A stretch of 64,000 nucleotides of DNA from an uncultured Clostridium sp. (GCA_947427035.1 CANEGK010000002.1:1-64000); one strand, 5' to 3'. Counted from the first letter of the stretch, positions 27,900 to 35,298 are shown. Numbers and translations are program-made. Notes: a model not told the origin generated them from the sequence alone.

Positions 27900-27911
27900 G
27901 AACAAATGTTC
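27900..27911 (-). promoter_or_regulatory. LexA (SOS) box in the MATE leader
   Basis: GAACAAATGTTC is a perfect GAAC-N4-GTTC dyad; with flanks CGAACAAATGTTCA it matches 13 of 14 positions of the Gram-positive consensus CGAACRNRYGTTYC. It lies 19 bp below the -10, in the position expected to block elongation or clearance. Confidence 0.75.
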
Positions 27912-27930
27912 AAAAGAGTCGACAGAATGC

Positions 27931-27959
27931 ATTGTAGCACAGCGGCGCAGGAAAAGCAA
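27931..27959 (-). promoter_or_regulatory. MATE gene promoter
   Basis: Minus strand TTGCTT (27954-27959), 17-bp spacer, TACAAT (27931-27936). The -35 hexamer and 17-bp spacing equal those of the lexA promoter. Confidence 0.7.
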
Positions 27960-27987
27960 GGGGGCCGGGGAAAAAGTCCGGCCCGTC

Positions 27988-28016
27988 TTGAAGCGCACAG
28001 GCGCCTGTGGTAAAAT
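27988..28016 (+). promoter_or_regulatory. Esterase promoter with a perfect palindrome in the spacer
   Basis: TTGAAG (27988-27993), 17-bp spacer, TAAAAT (28011-28016). The spacer contains CACAGGCGCCTGTG (27996-28009), a perfect 14-bp palindrome, which is a natural operator position. Confidence 0.65.
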
Positions 28017-28074
28017 AAAATATACGGAAAAAGAAAAACCATCCGGGCGGCGCGGAAAAGAAAGGAAGAGCGGA

Positions 28075-28968
28075 ATGAAGTATATCGAGCAGCAGCGCGC
28101 GCACATCCCCGCCGATACGGCCTTTGTCCGGCGGAAGTTCCTCGACCTGCCCTACATGCAGGGCGGCGAGCGGCAGACGCTTGACATCTACCTGCCCAAC
28201 GAGGGGGACGGGCCCTTTCCCGTCGTCATCGATATTTTCGGCGGCGGCTGGTATTTCGGGCAGAAAAGCTCGCATAAGCTCGAGCCCGCCCTGCACCTTC
28301 TGCGCCGCGGCTTTGCCGTTGCCAGCATCAATTATTCGCTGTCATGGCAGGCGCAGTTCCCCGCGCAGGTGCAGGAAATCAAGACGGCCATCCGCTTTGT
28401 CAAAGCGTCGGCCGCGCGTTATGGGCTGGACAAAAGCCGCGTCGCCCTGCTGGGCGAGTCGGCGGGGGCGCATTACGCGGCGCTGTGCGCCGTTTCGTCG
28501 GCTGCCGGGCAGCTGGAGGACAAAAGTCTGGGCTGGGCGGAAGAGAGCAGCGAAGCGCAGGCCGTCATCGCCGTGTACTGCCCGTCGGACCTCGGCCGGC
28601 TGCGCGAGGATTTCTGGGTCATGGGGCAGGAAAGCGACCTGCCCGAAACGGGGGAAAGCGATTCGATGGAGGGGGCGCTGTTCGGCCGCCGCGCCCCGCG
28701 CGACGTGCCCGAGCTGGTGCGTCTGGCCAATCCCGTGACCTATATCACCGGCCGGTGCCCGCCTTTTCTCTTCCTGCACGGGGACCGCGACCGCGTCATA
28801 CCCGTGCAGCAAAGCCGCGTGCTGGCCGCCGAAATCATGCGCGCCTGCGGCCGCGCGGCCGTGGAGTATCACATTGTCGAGGGCGCAAAGCACGACATCC
28901 ACGACTTTGAACGCGAGGATTTGTACGATTTGGAAGCGGATTTTCTGCGCCGCAAGCTTGGAATGTAA
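28075..28968 (+). CDS. Alpha/beta hydrolase (BD-FAE/acetyl-esterase-like)
   Basis: 297 residues from MKYIEQQRAHIPAD, with GGAAGAG upstream; the longer open frame to 27988 lacks a site and covers the promoter. Oxyanion region IDIFGGGWYFG (HGGGW-like), nucleophile elbow LLGESAGAHYAA, Asp in LHGDRDRVIP and catalytic His in EGAKHDIHD. No signal peptide, so a cytosolic ester or acyl-group hydrolase. Flanked by its own promoter and a shared terminator. Confidence 0.88.
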   Translation: MKYIEQQRAHIPADTAFVRRKFLDLPYMQGGERQTLDIYLPNEGDGPFPVVIDIFGGGWYFGQKSSHKLEPALHLLRRGFAVASINYSLSWQAQFPAQVQEIKTAIRFVKASAARYGLDKSRVALLGESAGAHYAALCAVSSAAGQLEDKSLGWAEESSEAQAVIAVYCPSDLGRLREDFWVMGQESDLPETGESDSMEGALFGRRAPRDVPELVRLANPVTYITGRCPPFLFLHGDRDRVIPVQQSRVLAAEIMRACGRAAVEYHIVEGAKHDIHDFEREDLYDLEADFLRRKLGM

Positions 28969-28970
28969 AG

Positions 28971-28997
28971 AAAAAGGACGCGGCAGCGTCCTTTTTT
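28971..28997. terminator. Bidirectional terminator
   Basis: AAAAAGGACGC and GCGTCCTTTTTT arms with a GGCA-type loop; it abuts the stop codon of the YbjQ gene and ends the esterase gene. Confidence 0.85.
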
Positions 28998-29311
28998 CAT
29001 CCGATGATTTTGACCGCCGTGCCGTAGGCGATGACCTCGGCCGCGCCCTGCTTGACCGAAGAGCTGGCGTAACGCATGTTGACGACGGCGTCGGCCCCCA
29101 TCGCTTCGGCGTCTTCCACCATGCGCTTGACGGCGATTTGCCGCGCCTGGTTGAGCATTTCGGTGTATTCGGTGATTTCGCCGCCCACCAGCCCTTTGAC
29201 GCCGGCCATGAAGTCCTTGCCAAAATGCCTGGACTGCACGATGCTGCCTTTGGCGACGCCGAGCGCCTCGATCTGCTTGCCGGGAATGTGATCAATATTG
29301 AGAAGCAGCAT
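28997..29311 (-). CDS. YbjQ family (DUF74) heavy-metal-binding-domain protein
   Basis: 104 residues, full family length. Starts MLLLNIDHIPGKQIEALGV, with SRHFGKDFMAGVKGLVGGEI, EYTEMLNQAR and GADAVVNMRYASS, all typical of YbjQ/DUF74, which forms small homopentamers of unknown role. It overlaps the 3' end of the upstream merR-type gene by 20 bp and must be co-translated with it. Confidence 0.92.
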   Translation of the reverse strand: MLLLNIDHIPGKQIEALGVAKGSIVQSRHFGKDFMAGVKGLVGGEITEYTEMLNQARQIAVKRMVEDAEAMGADAVVNMRYASSSVKQGAAEVIAYGTAVKIIG

Positions 29312-29942
29312 CCTCTTCGCCCCCTTTCAGTTCGCGGATGCGCCGTATAAGCGCCAGTATGACGCCGACAATGACGGCGGCAGGCAGGATAAAGAGCAGA
29401 GCGGCCAGCATAAACGGCGGCGCGTTTTCAGCGTCGGCGGCCAGCGCCCAGGCGACCAGCCCGATGACATACAGCATGAGCGCAATGAGAACGGCCGCAA
29501 CGACGGCCGGCCCGATAAACTTCCGCCGGATGTCGTTCTTTTTGATGTTCACAAAACGGGATCCCTCTCTTTCCAATCCGTCGATGTGCGCAAGGTACTG
29601 GGCGGCATCGAGCGTCGGGTAGCCTTCGCCGCGGCCGCTCAGCAGCGTGCAGATCGACTGCATGTTTTGCAGGCTTTCACGCGTGTGCTCCAGCTCGGCG
29701 ACGTGCGCGCGCAGCGCGTCGGCCAGGGGCACGCGGTTTTCCTGGATGGCGCGGATGCGCTCGAGCGGCATGTCCAGCTTGCGCAGCAGCTTGATTTTCT
29801 GAAGCTCGGCGACGTCGCTCTCACTGTAATCGCGGTAGCCGTTCTGGCTGTCGCGCCCGGGGGACAAAAGTCCCTCGGCCTCGTAAAAGCGGATGTTGCG
29901 GCGGGTTATGCCGACAAGCTGTTCAACCTGATGAATCTTCAC
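29292..29942 (-). CDS. Membrane-anchored MerR family regulator
   Basis: 216 residues from a GTG at 29940-29942 (MKIHQVEQLVGITRRNIRFY) with GGAAAGGGG upstream; the frame extends further but covers the promoter. N-terminal MerR winged HTH (residues 1-70, NIRFYEAEGLL, GYRDYSESDVAEL), a coiled-coil dimerisation helix (~75-120), then two hydrophobic helices (about 150-173 and 178-200) instead of a soluble ligand domain. This suggests a regulator tethered to the membrane that senses an envelope signal (inference). The promoter contains a dyad, so autoregulation is likely. Confidence 0.85.
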   Translation of the reverse strand: MKIHQVEQLVGITRRNIRFYEAEGLLSPGRDSQNGYRDYSESDVAELQKIKLLRKLDMPLERIRAIQENRVPLADALRAHVAELEHTRESLQNMQSICTLLSGRGEGYPTLDAAQYLAHIDGLEREGSRFVNIKKNDIRRKFIGPAVVAAVLIALMLYVIGLVAWALAADAENAPPFMLAALLFILPAAVIVGVILALIRRIRELKGGEEDAASQY

Positions 29943-29967
29943 GCAGAGCGCCCCTTTCCATGACCAG

Positions 29968-29996
29968 CTTATACCCTGCACCGGGTGGAAGGTCAA
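29968..29996 (-). promoter_or_regulatory. merR-ybjQ promoter with MerR-type dyad in the spacer
   Basis: Minus strand TTGACC (29991-29996), 17-bp spacer, TATAAG (29968-29973). ACCTTCCACC-C-GGTGCAGGGT (29973-29993), a dyad with 10-bp arms matching at 8 of 10 positions, fills the spacer, as MerR operators do. Confidence 0.7.
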
Positions 29997-30015
29997 GAGA
30001 GATCCGGAGAAAAGC

Positions 30016-30360
30016 CTATAAAATGACGATGGCCAGCATCTCGGCCGGTTCGGACGACAGGTTTTTGGCCCAGTGGGAATCGCCGCCGCCGGTGAACATG
30101 ATATCGCCTGCGTGCAGAATCTTCTGCTCGCCGTTGTCGCCGACGGTGATTTCGCCCGACAGGCAGTAATAAATCTCGGCGTCGGGGTTGTGCGGGTGCT
30201 CGCCTATCGAGACGCCGGGCAGCAGCGTCATGCGCGAGCACAGGCTGCATTTGCCCAGCAGCTCGCCCTGTTCCAGCAGGTGAAGGGTTTTGATTTCACC
30301 GCTGCCGCCGCGCAGATCCTTTTTGATCTCGGTGCGCATGTCCTGCGTGTGCTTTACCAT
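30016..30360 (-). CDS. Cupin domain protein
   Basis: 114 residues, one small beta-barrel. Cupin motif 1 is GEHPHNPDAEIYYCLSGE (His, His, Glu ligands) and motif 2 is GDIMFTGGGDSHW (His ligand). Single-cupin proteins bind a metal and a small ligand; function is not fixed by sequence. GGAGGG lies upstream of the ATG. No clear terminator follows, so transcription may continue into the merR promoter region. Confidence 0.87.
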   Translation of the reverse strand: MVKHTQDMRTEIKKDLRGGSGEIKTLHLLEQGELLGKCSLCSRMTLLPGVSIGEHPHNPDAEIYYCLSGEITVGDNGEQKILHAGDIMFTGGGDSHWAKNLSSEPAEMLAIVIL

Positions 30361-30398
30361 AAAAAATCCCTCCGTTTTATTGTGGTCAGACTGCTGCT

Positions 30399-30427
30399 AT
30401 TATACCGTTTCGCGGCGGCAAAAACAA
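30399..30427 (-). promoter_or_regulatory. Cupin gene promoter
   Basis: Minus strand TTGTTT (30422-30427), 17-bp spacer, TATAAT (30399-30404). It is back to back with the iclR promoter, whose -35 starts 11 bp away. Confidence 0.75.
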
Positions 30428-30437
30428 GACGGAACGG

Positions 30438-30467
30438 TTGCAAAAGGCAGCCGCAGTATGGTATGAT
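30438..30467 (+). promoter_or_regulatory. iclR-type gene promoter
   Basis: TTGCAA (30438-30443), 18-bp spacer, TATGAT (30462-30467) preceded by ATGG (extended -10). Confidence 0.65.
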
Positions 30468-30506
30468 GAAACGAATAAAGCGCCTGATGCTCAGGGGGGA
30501 TGGGGT

Positions 30507-31283
30507 ATGCCCAGGTCAGAGGGGGTCGTCGCGGCCGTCGACCGCGCCGTCGACATTATCGAATACATTTACCAGCAGGGCGGCGAATGCTCGCTCAGCG
30601 GCATTGCGCAGGGACTGTCCATTCCGAAAAGCGCCGTGCACCGTATGCTGCAAACGCTGAAAAACCGCAATTTTATTTATCAGGACGAGCAGACCGGCCG
30701 CTACGGGCTGGGAACCCGTCTTTTTGTGCTGGGGCGCATGATCGAAGAGAAAAACGCCTTTGTCAGCGTCGTCCGCCCCTATGCGGACCGGCTCAACGCG
30801 CGCTATAACGAGTGCGTTCACGTCACGGTGCCTTACAACGGCGGCGACGAGCTGCCGCGCCAGCTGCTGATTGCAAAGATCCAGAACCCGCAGAGCGTGC
30901 TGCGCGTCTCGCCGTCGGTCGGCGCTTTGACCTACTGCCACGCTTCGGCCAGCGGCAAGTGTATGCTGGCCTTTTCGCAGCCCGGATTTTTGGACAGGTA
31001 CCGCGGCCGGCCGCTCATCGGCTTTACCGAAAACACCATCACCGACTGGGACACGCTCGACCGGCAGCTCGCCGAAATCCGGCAGAAGGGCTACGCCACC
31101 GAGGACGGCGAGACCGAGCTGGGGCTTTCATGCACGGCGGCGCCGGTGCTCAACCGCAGGGGCGAGCTGTGCGTCGTCATCTCGGTGTCGGGGCCGACCA
31201 GCCGCATCCGCGCGCTGAATCAGGCGCAGCTTGTCGCCGACCTGAAGCAGGTCGCGCTCGACATGCAGCAGGGGATATCGTAA
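30507..31283 (+). CDS. IclR family transcriptional regulator
   Basis: 258 residues from MPRSEGVVAAVDRAVDIIEY. N-terminal winged HTH (about 7-70; CSLSGIAQGLSIPKSAVHRML) and IclR effector domain (80-250; LTYCHASASGKCMLAF, GYATEDGETELGLSCTAAPV). A GGGGGG-type site precedes the ATG. It is separated by 12 bp from the asparaginase gene, which is its probable target, and by divergent promoters from the cupin gene. Confidence 0.92.
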   Translation: MPRSEGVVAAVDRAVDIIEYIYQQGGECSLSGIAQGLSIPKSAVHRMLQTLKNRNFIYQDEQTGRYGLGTRLFVLGRMIEEKNAFVSVVRPYADRLNARYNECVHVTVPYNGGDELPRQLLIAKIQNPQSVLRVSPSVGALTYCHASASGKCMLAFSQPGFLDRYRGRPLIGFTENTITDWDTLDRQLAEIRQKGYATEDGETELGLSCTAAPVLNRRGELCVVISVSGPTSRIRALNQAQLVADLKQVALDMQQGIS

Positions 31284-31295
31284 GGGGGCGGAAAA

Positions 31296-32303
31296 ATGAA
31301 AAAGATTCTGATGCTGACGACGGGCGGCACCATTGCGTCCATCCCGGGGGCCGACGGGCTGGCCCCGCGCGGGAGCGATGAAATTAAAAGCCACCTGGGC
31401 AGCGGCTTTGACGGGTATGAGGTGACGACGCGTGAAATTTTCACGCTGGACAGCACCAACATCCAGCCCGAAGAGTGGAAGATTATCGCCGCATCCATCT
31501 ACGAGGGGTTCCGCACAGGCGGCTATGACGGCATCGTCGTCACCCACGGCACCGACACGATGGCCTACACCGCGTCCATGCTGTGTTTCATGCTGAAAAA
31601 CCCGCCGGTGCCCGTGGTGCTGACCGGCTCGCAGCTGCCCATTTCGCAGCCGCTGACCGACGCCGTTTTGAACCTGCGCTGCGCCTTTGCGATGGCGGGC
31701 AGCGGCCGGCCGGGCGTTTTTGTCGCTTTTGACCGCAAAATCATCCTCGGCTGCCGCGCCGTCAAGGTGCGGACTACCGGCTTTGACGCTTTTGAAAGCG
31801 TCAATTGCCCGCCCGTCGGCCTGATAAGCGCCGCCGGGCTCAGCCTGCGGGAAGAGGGCCTGCCGCCCGCAGGAGGCAAGCCGGCGCTCGACACGACGAT
31901 TGACACGGGGGTGTTCCTGCTCAAGCTGACGCCGTGTACCAGCCCGTCCATCATCGACATGCTCATTGATTCGGGCATCCGCGGCATTGTCATCGAAGCC
32001 TTCGGCGCCGGCGGCATCCAGTTCATCCGCCGCGACTTTGTCTCGCGGCTCGAACGCGCGGCGCGGGAGAAAATCCCTGTCGTCGTGTGCAGCCAGTGCC
32101 TGTACGAATCGAGCGAGCTGTCGATTTACCAGGTGGGGCAGAAGGCGCTGGAGCAGGGGGTCATTCAGGGCTATGACATGACGAGCGAGGCCGCCGTGAC
32201 CAAGCTGATGTGGGCGCTTGGCAGAACGCGCGACGTGGCCGAAATCCGCGAGCTGTTCGCGCACAGCCTGGCAGGCGAGATCAACGTCCCGCAGACTGAG
32301 TGA
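31296..32303 (+). CDS. L-asparaginase (type I/II asparaginase family)
   Basis: 335 residues, no signal peptide, so cytosolic. Both catalytic threonines are in view: MLTTGGTIAS (residue ~12) and VVTHGTDTMAYTA (residue ~90), followed by VVLTGSQLPISQP. Converts asparagine (or a related amide) to the acid plus ammonia. A GGGGGCGG site precedes the ATG, 12 bp after iclR. The DUF819 transporter gene downstream is separated by a terminator and its own promoter. Confidence 0.92.
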   Translation: MKKILMLTTGGTIASIPGADGLAPRGSDEIKSHLGSGFDGYEVTTREIFTLDSTNIQPEEWKIIAASIYEGFRTGGYDGIVVTHGTDTMAYTASMLCFMLKNPPVPVVLTGSQLPISQPLTDAVLNLRCAFAMAGSGRPGVFVAFDRKIILGCRAVKVRTTGFDAFESVNCPPVGLISAAGLSLREEGLPPAGGKPALDTTIDTGVFLLKLTPCTSPSIIDMLIDSGIRGIVIEAFGAGGIQFIRRDFVSRLERAAREKIPVVVCSQCLYESSELSIYQVGQKALEQGVIQGYDMTSEAAVTKLMWALGRTRDVAEIRELFAHSLAGEINVPQTE

Positions 32304-32322
32304 AAATATTGTGGAAAAACAG

Positions 32323-32359
32323 GCGGCCAGACGGTATATTTACAGCTTGGCCGCTTTTT
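32323..32359 (+). terminator. Terminator after asparaginase gene
   Basis: GCGGCCA and TGGCCGC arms with an 18-nt loop followed by TTTTT. Confidence 0.65.
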
Positions 32360-32494
32360 GCAGATAAAAAATCACATGACCAGTAAAACGGTCGAAAATT
32401 GTGACGGCTGGACAAAATGTAGGAGTTTTTACAGAAAAAATGTGAAATATGCACAAAGAAAATGTAAAAAATAGACTAAATTACGCCTTTCATC

Positions 32495-32523
32495 TTGCAG
32501 TTTGAAAATAGATATGTTATATT
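32495..32523 (+). promoter_or_regulatory. DUF819 gene promoter
   Basis: TTGCAG (32495-32500), 17-bp spacer, TATATT (32518-32523) in AT-rich surroundings. Confidence 0.7.
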
Positions 32524-32527
32524 AAAA

Positions 32528-32548
32528 ACGTTCATAGTACGTTCATAG
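32528..32548 (+). repeat. Tandem direct repeat ACGTTCATAG at the transcription start
   Basis: Two perfect copies of ACGTTCATAG (32528-32537 and 32539-32548) one helical turn (11 bp) apart, beginning 5 bp below the -10. The position suggests a pair of protein sites covering the start point. Confidence 0.6.
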
Positions 32549-32662
32549 AATATTTAAATTCTCGCGGCCATATCTATCAGGTAAAACACGACAGGGCCTC
32601 TTTTACGTGGAGAAGGGAAGGCGGGTCTGCCGGTTTTATAAAAAAATTGTAGGAGGTCTACC

Positions 32663-33880
32663 ATGCTTAATCTATTGTTGGCTGAAGAAGCTGCAACCCT
32701 GGTTAAAGCAGACGACACTTGGGTATTGTGGACAATCCTGATCGTTTTCGCCGCCATCTCCATTTATTGCGAACAGCATTATAAATGGGCGGAAAAGCTG
32801 TCGGGCCCGGTCATCGGCCTTATTCTGGCCGTTGTCGCCACAAACGTCAAAATCATCCCGGCTTCGGCGCCGGTGTATGACATCGTCTGGGATTACTGCA
32901 TTCCCCTGTCGGTGGCCATGCTCTTGTTCAGGGCCGATATCAAAAAGATCGTCAAAGATACCGGCAAAATGTTCATCTGCTTCAATATCGGCGCCGTCGG
33001 TACGCTGCTCGGCGCGGTAATCGCCTATTTTGCCCTGCGCAACGCCATTCCCGACCTTGACAAGATGGCGGGCGTTCTGACCGGCTCGTACATCGGCGGC
33101 GGCGTCAACCTGTTTGCCGTTGCTTCGTCGGTCGGTATGAATGAAACCCTGCTCTCGGCCGAGGTTGTGGCCGACAACTTTGTCATGGCCATCGCTTTCT
33201 TCCTGCTGCTGTGGCTGCCGAGCAGCAAATGGGGCAAAAAGAACTACAAGCACCCGCACCAGGAAGAGGTCGAGGCCCGCGGCGTCAGCGCGGAAGGCCA
33301 GACGCTGGCCGGCTCGTACTGGGGCAAAAAGGAAATTTCGCTGCTTGATCTGGCCATGACCATTTCCACTGCGTTCGTGGTTGTCACCGTGGCCACCAAA
33401 ATCGCCGGCCTGCTCGGCGGCGTCACCAGCGGCCTGCTGAAGACCATTGTCGGCAACCAGTTTGTCATCCTGACCATTGTCGCGGTGGCTCTGGCGTCCA
33501 TCTTCCCGAAATTCTTCTCCAACCTCAAGGGCGCGCAGGAGATCGGCACCTTCCTCATCTACATCTTCTTCGTTGTCATCGGCTGCCCGGCCGACCTGTG
33601 GAGCGTCATCAAGAACGCGCCGCTGCTCTTTGTCTTCTGCGGCATCATCGCTCTTGTCAATATCGTCACTCTGCTGGGGCTTGGCAAGCTCTTCAAGCTG
33701 CCTATCGAAGAGCTGACCGTTTCCTCCAACGCCAACCTGGGCGGCCCGTCCTCGGCGGCTGCTATGGCGGTTGCGAAGGGGTACGACAACCTCATTATCC
33801 CCGCCATTCTCGTCGGCCTGTACGGCTACATGATTGGCACGCCGCTCGGCCTGGTCATTACCGATTTGCTGTCCCGGTAA
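32663..33880 (+). CDS. DUF819 family integral membrane transporter
   Basis: 405 residues with about 10-11 hydrophobic helices arranged as two similar halves. DUF819 landmarks include SGPVIGLILAVVATNVKIIP, GSYIGGGVNLFAVASSVG with LSAEVVADNFVMA in the first half, and SSNANLGGPSSAAAMAVAKG in the second; these Gly-rich stretches resemble the broken helices of anion and glutamate-type carriers. Substrate unknown. An AGGAGG site sits upstream of the ATG. Its own promoter and terminator make it monocistronic; its position after asparaginase might hint at an amino-acid-related substrate (weak inference). Confidence 0.88.
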   Translation: MLNLLLAEEAATLVKADDTWVLWTILIVFAAISIYCEQHYKWAEKLSGPVIGLILAVVATNVKIIPASAPVYDIVWDYCIPLSVAMLLFRADIKKIVKDTGKMFICFNIGAVGTLLGAVIAYFALRNAIPDLDKMAGVLTGSYIGGGVNLFAVASSVGMNETLLSAEVVADNFVMAIAFFLLLWLPSSKWGKKNYKHPHQEEVEARGVSAEGQTLAGSYWGKKEISLLDLAMTISTAFVVVTVATKIAGLLGGVTSGLLKTIVGNQFVILTIVAVALASIFPKFFSNLKGAQEIGTFLIYIFFVVIGCPADLWSVIKNAPLLFVFCGIIALVNIVTLLGLGKLFKLPIEELTVSSNANLGGPSSAAAMAVAKGYDNLIIPAILVGLYGYMIGTPLGLVITDLLSR

Positions 33881-33902
33881 GCGCCAGCTGCAAAGTCTAT
33901 AG

Positions 33903-33934
33903 AAAAGCCGGATCCTTGGGGATCCGGCTTTTTT
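33903..33934 (+). terminator. Terminator after DUF819 gene
   Basis: AAAAGCCGGATCC and GGATCCGGCTTTTTT arms with a TTGG loop. Confidence 0.9.
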
Positions 33935-34018
33935 CTGCCCGCAGGCAGGCCGGGGCCCGATATTCCGGCGCGGCAGCATAAGCCTGCTCGGGCCGCCGCG
34001 ATTTTTTTGGCCGCCCTT

Positions 34019-34046
34019 TTGTTTTCACCGGACGCGCCGATATAGT
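34019..34046 (+). promoter_or_regulatory. Promoter of the 34087 gene
   Basis: TTGTTT (34019-34024), 16-bp spacer, TATAGT (34041-34046). Confidence 0.55.
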
Positions 34047-34086
34047 AAATAAAGGGACTGTCGCCCGGCAGGGAGGGGGAGCGGGC

Positions 34087-34815
34087 ATGAGCGACATGAA
34101 AATACCGTCCGGGGCCGCGTGGCCTGCGTATTCGCGGCCGGCGCCGGCATCGGCGGACAGGCAGCAGGAATGGACGCCGGACACCCGGAAGGAGCAGGCG
34201 CCCTCTTTGGCCGAAATGATACGGCAGGCGCGGGAAAAGGCGCAGGAGCACGCCGAACGCCTGAAGGCGCCCAAGAACCCCGCCCGATACGGCGACGCGC
34301 CCATGCAGGCGTACGCCCGCCTGCGCCGTGCCAGAAACCGCGCCGAGGTCGGCGCCGCCACCGGGTATGCCCGGCGGCAGATTGCCCAGCTCAAAACGGC
34401 GCTGCGGCAGGATCCGGAAAATGCCGAGCGCATTCGGGCCGCCATTGGCCAACTGCAAAAGGCCGTCGCCCGCGGCAGCAAAAAGAACCGGGAGCTCGAC
34501 AGGGAAAGGCTGCTGGATGCGAAACGCAGCCGGGCGCAAAAGGAAAAAAAGCTGCGCCGGGCCCAGTGTTTAAAGCAGGAATTGCAGAGCAGGCGGGTCA
34601 TGCGCGTCGTGCGGGAGTCGGGCTACCTGCGCGAAGCCGAGGCCGAAAACAGGATGCAGAGCCAGTTGGCTGCCACCCGGATGGAGCTGCGCGCGCAGGC
34701 ACAGAGCCTGGCCGGCGCGCTGGAGCCCCAGATAGGGGCCGCTGTTCAGCAATATACTGCCCAAAGCGCCCCTGCGCCTGCGGATACGGGCGGAAAAGTG
34801 GATATTATCGCTTGA
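34087..34815 (+). CDS. Unrecognised basic coiled-coil protein
   Basis: 242 residues; I recognise no family. The first ~45 residues are Pro/Ala-rich and probably disordered. Residues ~45-215 are almost continuously helical, rich in Arg, Lys, Gln, Ala and Glu, with heptad-like patterns (AEMIRQAREKAQEHAERL, NAERIRAAIGQLQKAV, RAQKEKKLRRAQCLKQEL). No signal peptide or membrane helix. Support for a real gene: an AGGGAGGGGG site, a promoter, a perfect terminator just after the stop, and no competing frame. A cytosolic structural or nucleic-acid-binding role is possible but unproven. Confidence 0.7.
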   Translation: MSDMKIPSGAAWPAYSRPAPASADRQQEWTPDTRKEQAPSLAEMIRQAREKAQEHAERLKAPKNPARYGDAPMQAYARLRRARNRAEVGAATGYARRQIAQLKTALRQDPENAERIRAAIGQLQKAVARGSKKNRELDRERLLDAKRSRAQKEKKLRRAQCLKQELQSRRVMRVVRESGYLREAEAENRMQSQLAATRMELRAQAQSLAGALEPQIGAAVQQYTAQSAPAPADTGGKVDIIA

Positions 34816-34846
34816 GAGACGCCGCAACATGCGGCGTCTCGTTTTT
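34816..34846. terminator. Terminator between the coiled-coil gene and GNAT gene
   Basis: GAGACGCCGC and GCGGCGTCTC perfect 10-bp arms with an AACAT loop, then GTTTTT; shared by the two converging genes. Confidence 0.9.
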
Positions 34847-35264
34847 AGAGCGCTTTGATAAAAAAGATCTCCATGGGCTGTGCATAAGCCGGAATGTCAA
34901 TGACAAACCCGCCGCAGTCCTTATACCCCAGCCTGCGGTAAAAATGCTGCGCGGTTTCGTCGGCCTGCGTAGAGGTCAGCAGCATTCCGTAGCCCTGCGC
35001 TTTCATGTCCCTTTCCCAGTGCTCCATCAGCTGCCGGCCATAGCCCCTTCCCCGGCAGCGCGGGTCGACGAAAAGCATGGTGCAGAAGGGCGTGTTGTCC
35101 CAGAAAAGATTATACCGCAGCAGGCCTGCCGGATCGCCGTCTTCCAGCAGGACATACCCCCTTTTGGTCCGCACTTTGTCCTCAAATTCTTTTTCCGGCA
35201 AATGCCGGTCAAGGGAATGCCAGAATGCTTTGTCAGAAGCCTCCGGATACCGGATCGTGATCAT
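34845..35264 (-). CDS. GNAT family N-acetyltransferase
   Basis: 139 residues. Motif A is VDPRCRGRGYGRQLMEHWE (RGRGYG, acetyl-CoA pyrophosphate binding), preceded by MLFVDP, and followed by TSTQADETAQHFYRRLGYKD, the usual C-terminal tyrosine region. Substrate unknown. The start at 35264 follows a GAAACGGGG stretch. Divergent from the methyltransferase/ECF operon. Confidence 0.88.
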   Translation of the reverse strand: MITIRYPEASDKAFWHSLDRHLPEKEFEDKVRTKRGYVLLEDGDPAGLLRYNLFWDNTPFCTMLFVDPRCRGRGYGRQLMEHWERDMKAQGYGMLLTSTQADETAQHFYRRLGYKDCGGFVIDIPAYAQPMEIFFIKAL

Positions 35265-35298
35265 GAAAGGGAGCCCCGTTTCCTGATGGTTTTTTCCG

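Larger units (their letters stand above)
32304..32662 (+). other. Long AT-rich intergenic region before the DUF819 gene
   Basis: 359 bp without a plausible gene. From left to right it holds the asparaginase terminator (32323-32359), about 130 bp of AT-rich sequence with no recognised element, the promoter (32495-32523), a tandem 11-bp repeat (32528-32548) and a roughly 115-nt leader ending in GTAGGAGGTCTACC before the ATG. I could not match the leader to a known riboswitch class. Confidence 0.6.

Noticed and set aside
32549-32662. Riboswitch in the leader of the DUF819 gene
   Set aside because: No conserved aptamer core or convincing terminator/anti-terminator pair could be found by eye.
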